Assembly: GCA_030762935.1 (NCBI GenBank)
Contig: CM060887.1
Coordinates: forward strand, 16,236,501-16,300,500
From: Hymenopus coronatus
Lineage: Eukaryota > Arthropoda > Insecta > Mantodea > Hymenopodidae
Reading direction: 5' to 3'
Length of the DNA stretch: 64,000 nucleotides
In this document: piece by piece, positions 47,903 to 56,900 of the stretch
How the letters are laid out: each line of letters begins with the position of its first letter
Numbering within the stretch: the stretch's first letter is position 1
Translations under genes and position numbers: made by a program
Notes under the pieces: model-generated
Database searches by the model: none
Seen by the model: only the letters and a program-made list of their open reading frames with translations
What the model was told of the DNA's origin: nothing

Positions 47903-50900
47903 TGTTTTTATGTACCTAATAGTGATATCAAGTGACCTATATACATTAGCATGCAATATATTTATTTTTTAATATAAATTATATCGTGAAGATAATGATT
48001 TACTTATGAGAGCATGTAATGAACTTCTGGAAATGTCACAATCATGACAGAAGTTTGTAATGACATCCTCTAAAATACATCTCTGTCTAGAAACTTATAA
48101 TGATTGTATATTAATTATATAATTCATTAATCTTTTGATTATTTATTTTTTTTTATATTAGGTTATATTGTTGGTATATATGTACAAATATCACACATGA
48201 CAGTGGAATACACACCTTTGAATTGGTAATGATTACAGAAAGTGGTGTGTATATTACACATCAGATATTTTTCTTTTGTTTTAATGTACTGAACATTGTA
48301 GCTTTTCCTTTAATTTGTAACTGTGTAAGAATGCATATTTTGTTGTAGGATCTCATTTGGTGTTTGTGGGAGGTTCACTGGTGCAGAGCTGCTCTCATTT
48401 TCACTTGCCGTCTTCATTGTGTGTATCTGGGTGCTTACTGGCCATTGGTTACTCATGGATGGTGAGCATGCATACCTTATTATAAGTTTCCTGGATTGAC
48501 GTTTGCAATTACCCTTGGTGGATAATTCTCTAAAGTCTGATGTATTTATCAGTATGTTGAACATTAAGCACATCTGCCTTGCTTGTCAAAAGTGGCTTAA
48601 ATTCAATGAGAACACTTGCAGGGTGTCGTCTGCTGGCAGGGGCTTGTCAGGTTGACCAATCATAGTGTAAGAACGCATTACCGTCAGAGAGATTATATCA
48701 TTGGCGTTGCAATACCTATAGGTTCAATGGAAATTTACGCACACGTTTTCATGCATGACTGATCTTATTGTTTGATTTCATTCTATGAAAAGTTTGATTA
48801 TGTTATACTTACTGATTCTGTAAGGACTTACATTTATTATCATTACTACCTTTTATATATCACAGACATTGCTCTTGTTCTCATTGTAGAACTACTATGA
48901 GTGACACTGTGATTTGAAAAGGTCTTACAGCCATAATAAACAAGTTGAGGTTACGTAAGCCGAAATAATAAAATTGCTAGTGAAGTGCTAGGACCCAATG
49001 TTGAAAGGTATGGATGAGGCAACTGGTGAAAATGGGGAAAAGTAATTAAGCATAAGAGAAGTGTGATGGAAAAAAGGCATGTTAGAGGAAGCAGTGGAAC
49101 TTGTGGCACTGCAGGCAGACAGTGAGTAAATATAGCAACGTCATACCAAGACAGCCACATGTCAGCAGGAATGTCAAGCACAAGGTAATTTCTCACCAAT
49201 TATAGTATCTCGAGCATTGTATTGCTTGACGACCTAAATCTTTGAACAGGTTATAATGTGTCTTTTTATTTGCAGTGTGTTTAGCGTCAGTGCTTAACTT
49301 GTGCAACAGTCCTATTTACTCCCACACCGGAACTTGGGAGCTGAGGCTGTTTCCATTTCCCTTCCCCCAGAGATTCAGGAGGGGGTTTGATCCCCTCAGT
49401 TTTGTTCTAGCTCCATTTTTATTACACTGGTGGTACAAACAGAGAATAAATTATTATATATATAGGGTCATTAAATTAAAAGTAACCCCTCTTGTGGCTT
49501 CTCTCCACTGCGCAAGAAATCCAAGTGTCACCCAGGAAAGCACTGGAGGCGTTACTTTAAATAAATGCTGAAAATATTGACCATCTGCTCCCAAACAGAC
49601 AGTATAACAAGTTACAGAAGTTCTTGCTCATTCTCACTCAGCAGCAGCAAAATATCTGTGTAATCTACAGAATCTTAATGATAACATCATGCAAGAAATC
49701 ACAAGGATTCCTGCTGCTAAGCTTAGACGAGTGAGTCTTAGGTAGTAAATGAGAATTTTTTGCAAATTGTGCTGCCCTTTTGTGAGCAGAAGGTCAACAT
49801 TTCCATAATTTATCTTAAGATAAGTATTTTAGTGTGCCTTACCTGGCACTACGACTCTCGTATCTCTTGCGCAGTGGAGAGAGGCTGCAACAGGGGTTAC
49901 CTTATACTTTAATGACCCTATACTTCTGGTTCAAACAGGATAATTGTGTTTTGCAATTGCAATTATCTCTTCTCATTTGTAGTAGCATGGTCATTTAAGG
50001 TACATAATGTATAGTCCCAGTGTAACATATTAGTGTTAAATGTTAACAAATAAGAAACTATGATTAATATATCTTAACCCTCTAATTAGTATGGGGGTAT
50101 TTCAATGCCATTCCTTATCTTGACAAACAAATAGTATAACTTAGATATCTTAAGAAGATATTTTTGCTTTAGCTGTGCAAAAGCATCAGTTCTGTTTGAC
50201 GAATCAATTTTGATACCTGAAATGTCAGTAAATGGTGCTTTTACAAGCACAGTATCTTGGTTTCTCCATGAGGTTGATGTGAAGGGCACAGAAGGCATGG
50301 AGCTATATCTTCAGTGCCATTGGTATCATGTTTGGTGTTGTCTCATGTTCATAGAAATCTGTAGTAGCTTTTCATCATCATTTTCATCACCTATAAAAAT
50401 TGTGCGAATGAACATTCAACCTCATCTAGTGAAATGCATGAACTTGTGCAACTACAAAAATAATATGCTGTTTCCTCTTGTTATTCACCTTCAGCTGAAA
50501 GCTGAGAGGTGAACATGAGTCTCAGGGTTGAGGTCAGATATTTATAAGCATGTAGCATAAACACAACAGGTATCTGCTTACTTTGTAATCAGCAGGCACT
50601 GCAGAGAAGAAGCATGAAAATATGCTAACACCAGGGAACTAATGGCATTTCTTTTATGTTCTCACTGTCGCAAGAAAAGGGGTTAACATAGCATAAACAT
50701 ATTGTATAAATGAGCAAGCAAATTAATATATTTTGTACATGGGGACCTGCAAAATGTGATATATTGATGAGAAAATTGAAAACATGTATAATTCAGCTAA
50801 ATGTTAATTGGACAAAATTTGTGCCCAAAGCATATAATGTATATTCTATGAAACACATGAATAACATGTAGGTTCAACTGTAACATTTTATATAATACAA

Positions 50901-53900
50901 AAATAGTACAGAAAGACATTTATATATTAACAAAATATTTCACAAACTGTATTAAATTGATATTTGGTTTTGGCCAATATTGTTTAATTATATAGGATCG
51001 TTAAATTATAAGGTAACCCCTGTTGCAGCCTCTCTCCACTGTGCAAGATATCTGGGAGTCACCGGGAAAGTGATGCTGGCAAAGGCACACTAAAATCCTT
51101 ATCTTAATATAAATTACAGAAATGTTGATCTTCTGCTCAAATACGGGTAGCACAATTTGTGAAAATATTCTCACTCACTGGTCTAAGCCTAGCAGCTGGA
51201 ATCATTGTCATTTCTTGCATGATGTTATCACTAAGTTTCTGTAGATTACATAGGGATTTCTGCTGCTGAGCTTAAATGAATGAACGAGAATATTTTTTAA
51301 CTTGTTATACTTCCTGTTTGGGAGCAGATGGTCAATATTTTCAGCATTTATTTAAGGTAAGGACTCCAGTGTGCCTTTCTCGGATATCTTGTGTACTGGA
51401 GAGAGCTGCGAGAGGTTACCTTATAATTTAATGATACTGTATATGTGCATTTGAATAGAAGTTTAAACCAATTAGGACACCTTTTTTAAACTCTTCCAAT
51501 TCTTTTCATGAACTAGTTGTAAAATAAAATATGTTACAATAATAAAAATGAAAAATTGACACACATTATTTTGGTATGCATAAAGTAGTGATACGTTGCC
51601 AACATGTATCCTTGTGTGCTACATTCTTTGATTGGCTAATGTACACTTTTGCCGTGCAAGGTCAGGTGATAAAAGCTATATAAACATATCATGTGCTTTC
51701 ATTATATTGAGAGACAGGCTTAAAATGAAAGATCCCCCCATCTGCTTGTTGATAACAATTTACATGCATCAACTCTGTTTCATAATATTTAGTGATCAAT
51801 ATAGAGCAGAATAGGTTTCACGGCTCTTAACTAGCTGGCGATGAGTTGAACTTCTGTAAATATGGCAAGTGTTTAAATGATTCATACAGTGCATATGAAG
51901 TGTAATGGCTCTTCTTGGGTACTGGTGTTATATTCCCCGAAAAGTATCCCATTTATGATTCATGCCTCCATACTGTTTCCCAGATTTGTCCCCCTGCAAT
52001 TTTATCTGTGAGAGATTAAAAGGGAAAGTGTTTAAAACAAATCCACACACTTGAGAGGAACTTAAAAATAACAATCGTCAAAAAATTGCTGACATTTCTC
52101 AAAGGGAACTGCAGGATGTAGTGGTCAGTTTCCTAAGTAGATGCTAAAAGTGCCTGAGCAATGAAGGTAGGCACTTCCACATCTCCTGGTATGATATATG
52201 TGAGTATTTTTATTTTTAGTTTCTTTATTAGAAATAATTTATGTGACAAACCGACAAACTGTAGTATCAGATATACCGTCATCCACTCAAAATGCATAGG
52301 AAGCAGCATACCAGCTGAATTAAAAGTTATGAAACCTGTACACTCGATGCTGATCATCTAGTATGTTTGGTTCATAGGTTATGAAAATGTTAATTTAACA
52401 ATTCTGTTTGAATATATTAGGATAAATGATCATTTTAACTAAAGAACTGTTTTGTATTGCATAATAACATATTCCACCACATCAGGCAATGAGGGATGAC
52501 TAGTACACTTAGCAGTAAGAGATGCAGGGTAAAGTTATATGGAACAGACCTTGAGAAGTTTTAAGAGTTGAGTGTTGTATTTACTAAGACACTCTACGAA
52601 CAAAACATAGTAAAACACAGTAAGGGAATATTAATTCTTGAACAAAATTCAGTCAGTAAATGATACAGTGGACCAAACAAAAATGATCACCACCACCACC
52701 ACCACATTCTCCTATTAGTATATGTGGTGTGTTTTTATTTTATCTGTTTATTTACTTATTTACTATAGCTGACATGTACAATGTGTACCCATAAGTTGTC
52801 TTAGTAAATGCAAAAATGCAACTGCACAGTGCTGTGATTGTTTTTATTCAAGATCCTGATAAATCTTCAAGGTGATTTAAAATACTCAAGATATACCTCA
52901 AAGGCAATCTGGAAATGTTGCAGGAGCTTTTAAATTCCAGTCTTTATAGTTCACACCTTAAGAGTTAGTTTATATGAGGGTGGTTCAATAAGTACCAGTT
53001 GTAAGAATGAAGAACGTTTTTTCTGACACAAATAATTTATTTCTCAAAATAGTCCTCTTAGGGATACACACTTCCTCTATATTCCTGCCATTTGTTTAAC
53101 TACTCAAAAAATAGGAATTATCAAGTTCTGCAAAATACACATCTATCTTGACAATGACTTAATTTGACCTGAAGTTTGTTCCAGCGAGCCATTATACATG
53201 CAAAGAGCCAGATTCTGCAAATATGGGGGGAGGGGATGGGGGCTGTAAAATGAAAATGGAGCTCTTAACTGAGTTCTCAGCATCCCATCCTATACTGGGC
53301 GTGAAAGACTACCTAATTTTGCTCAGATTCCTCTTTTATCAGATTTGAGGTTTTCTTTTATGTGTCTTAAATCTACGTCATGGTACCAATGGATTTACTT
53401 CCCTTCAGAAGGAAGCCATGCTAAGGATTTTTACACTTGAAAAAATCCATCATCCTCTGCAGTGATTCATAAGATAGTTCATGCAGTTTGGCAGTTTCAA
53501 CTCTGCATAATTGTGCTGTTTTGTTGTCGAGGTGAAACAGAACTCCAACTTCTTGTTAAATTGGGCCAGTAATCCTTTTTGCTTTTTCTAAGAAGTCACT
53601 ATATCTAGCTATTACACTTATATTAACTGAGTTCTGTTAATGTACTTGCAGCAGGAGCTGGTGGGATTAGATTGTATAGTTTGAGTCACTTCTGCTAATA
53701 CATTTTTGAGTCCCAGCTCATGTTATTTTTCATTCATGTGAAATGTACACCAATCACTGCATTCTATATAATAATTGCATAAAAGTTCATCCTCATTCTC
53801 ATGATGCTGAAGTGTGTTCAGAACCTTAAATAGAGTTTGAGAATTTGGCAACACTGTTGAAAGTCTTAGTCCATGTAATTTCTGATTTATCTGAAATGTT

Positions 53901-56900
53901 CCATATATTGCTGAATTCTGTAGTAGAAAAACAATTATATAAAAGTTCTCATGAGAGTGAAATTGTATCATAGTTTTCGACTAGAACCTTGAATGCATTT
54001 CTGGGAATGCCTTAGAATAAACCCAGAATAGATCAGCACATAATAATGCAAGTAACTCCAGTTTGATTGATGTTTGGAAGAATTTAGTGACAGTGACGGT
54101 CAAATTATATGTTTTATTAATTTGTTGAGTTGGTTGGTTAACACTACGTCACTTACATTGTTATTATGAGGGACTAGTTTTGAAAGCCTCTGCTTTCATT
54201 TTCAACCTCACGGGTCCAACTCAGCATATAAAAACCTCCTGGGCTCCTCCCTGAAGGACAAAATACCCACGGAGAAAAAATCAGGAGTATATGCCATTGA
54301 TGGTCAAGACTGCAACAGGAAATACATTGGAAAGACAATAAGAAACCTTGAAACATGCAATAAAGAACACAGAAGACTCATCAAGTCAAAACAGCCGGAC
54401 AAATCTGCAGTAGCACATCATTTTGGGAAACTCACCATGAAATAAATCCGAACATCAAACTATTGAAAGAACTTTCGAATCCGTTTCAATTATCAGCATG
54501 GGAAAAAATCTATATTCATAAATACCGCCACACATTGATGAACATGGAGTTCCCCCCCTAAGGATTGCTTAATAAGTCATCGCCCGCCCAACAGATGTCA
54601 CCACAACCAACACATCCACAACCACAACTTGGAATCCAAACCCAAGCAGTAGTGGTTCAACAGCGGAGGATGCGGGCAACAGTCCGCGAAACAATTGTCC
54701 TACTCAATAAAAGTAAGTGAAGTGTGTGTTAACAGTACCACTTTAATTAATCCAATTTGAGGTTTAATGTTTTCAAATTGATCAAAATTTGGAAAATCAA
54801 AAAAGAAATTGCTAATATTTTTCATTTATCACATTTAAGTAGTTATACCCAAAATTAATGTGCTATTGTCATATTTATTGAGTGTTCCTGGCTCAGAGAT
54901 AACATTTTCAATTTTGACCATAAATGGAGCATTGAAAGGTTGACAATGTTTAGTAAAATGTGAAATTAAAATCGCATTGAATTGTAGTATGGTTTATTAA
55001 TGATGCTATGGGCTTATTAAAATTGGCTGAGGGTTTTTAGAACAATGCAAGGATTTGCATGCAAGATATGCCATCAGAATATACATATAACTGACTACTT
55101 GTATATTATCCAAGTTATGTTATAAAAATAAAGGTAGTATGAAAATTTTGTTTTCAATTTTATATTTCAGTGTGTCACCATTGCCTTACATTTAAATTGT
55201 AATACAGGGTTAAAGAAAATGTTTAATGTAAACATTTTGGGGGGGGGGTGCAAGTTATTTACAATACTGCCTCTGCCCTTCAAAATTGGGGGAGAATGAT
55301 TGTTCTGTGTCACTCTAAAAATCTGGCAAGTCTGTATAGGACTGTATGTTTAATTTGATACTAACATCCACAGAATTTGTGAGTAAATTTATGAAGCTAT
55401 ATTATAATATATATATACTTATAGAAGATCAAAAGTAAGACAAAGTTAATTCAAAATCTTCTCGGGCTTCTAGCCAGGTAATAACTTGGCTTGACACCAA
55501 CGTTTCGAAGAAGCCAAGCCAAGTTATTACCTGGCTAGAAGCCCGAGAAGATTTTGAATTAACACGTCGCCAGGAAAGCTATAGTTCTTATTTTAAGACA
55601 AAGTTGTTTAGAAATTATTAAAAGCTTCATTGTTGCCAACTTCTCTAATTTGAAGTTAACAAAAAGTTTAAGAAAAAATATAAGACAAGTGAATCAAAAT
55701 TGATCTGAAGCAATTGATGGCAAAAATTCAGCATTGTTAAGTTTGATTCATAAGGATCTCGGTTAAGAATTTTCAAATGCAGACAAATCCTTAATACACT
55801 TTGTGATATATGCTGTTACAAAAGATATTCCATTCTCCATCCATAATTTGCTACACAAGTTACCCAATTACAAAATTAAATCTTGTATGTATCTATGTAT
55901 GAAAGGTTAAGTCCTTCAAGAATTTTTACTTTTTATCTCAAATCTAATTCTAATATATATTTAAGACTCCAATAGGTAGTATCAGCAAGCTCTGATGAAA
56001 CTGAGCACTAGATTGGCTACAAAGCATGATCTGTCTCTCCCTCCATTTCCATCTTCCAATGTCTAAACTTGCAAATGCAAAATGGATACTAAAACTGTGG
56101 TTCCCACTATGCCACTTTGAATAAATGTTTGTAAGGTTATAAAATACTGTAGCAGTGAAGATGGAGAACTAATTAGATCTGTTTTGTTTCATAACAATTT
56201 TATTTAGAAATGTAGAGTATAATAGACATAGGGGGTTGAATTCAATGTTTAAATTTGTTTAAAGTTTTAATAGTATTATTTATGCTGTAAAAGAGTTAGC
56301 ATAAATTATTTCAATAAATCAAATTGTTCATTGAACGGTGAAATAACAGCTATAAATAGAATTAATTCACTTAGTTTTAACAAGCAACTAGCATTGAGTA
56401 TATTTCTTTTTAAGAGACAGAATTATGAAATCTAGGACAAATGAAGCAATAATGATGCTGAATATTTTATTGAGAAAAGACTAGCAAATGTTTCCAAAAA
56501 ATAAAAAATGCCATCATTAGTTTTTTGAGAAGTCATATAAATTAAAATTTCCTTTTAAATGTGGGTTTTAAAAATGGTACTGCACCTGTCGTTATGCACT
56601 ATGACTTCTACACCTGTAGAAGAGAGGTAGCCCAACTTTTAGGAAAAATGTTTTCTATACAAATTGCTATTAAGTGTGGCAGCTTTATGTGCTCAAATCC
56701 TGTAGTTTCTTTCTTTGCAAATATGTGTGAGTTTGTTTTCTCCATTTTTGCTTCGAACAGCTTTTTCTGTGAATGATGACCCATTCTCTCAGTAGTTATT
56801 GAAGATAGCCAAATTAAATTTTGGGATGATAAAACAAACCACTTAAGTGCTATTATGGGTCTACTTTGATGATTATTTTTTAAAACAAATATATGCTGGT

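Noticed and set aside
47768..47956. Open frame with a poly-Asn run
   Set aside because: Translation of the ATT microsatellite.
56561..56776. 71-codon open frame in intron 6
   Set aside because: No recognisable domain and no splice or repeat context supporting it.
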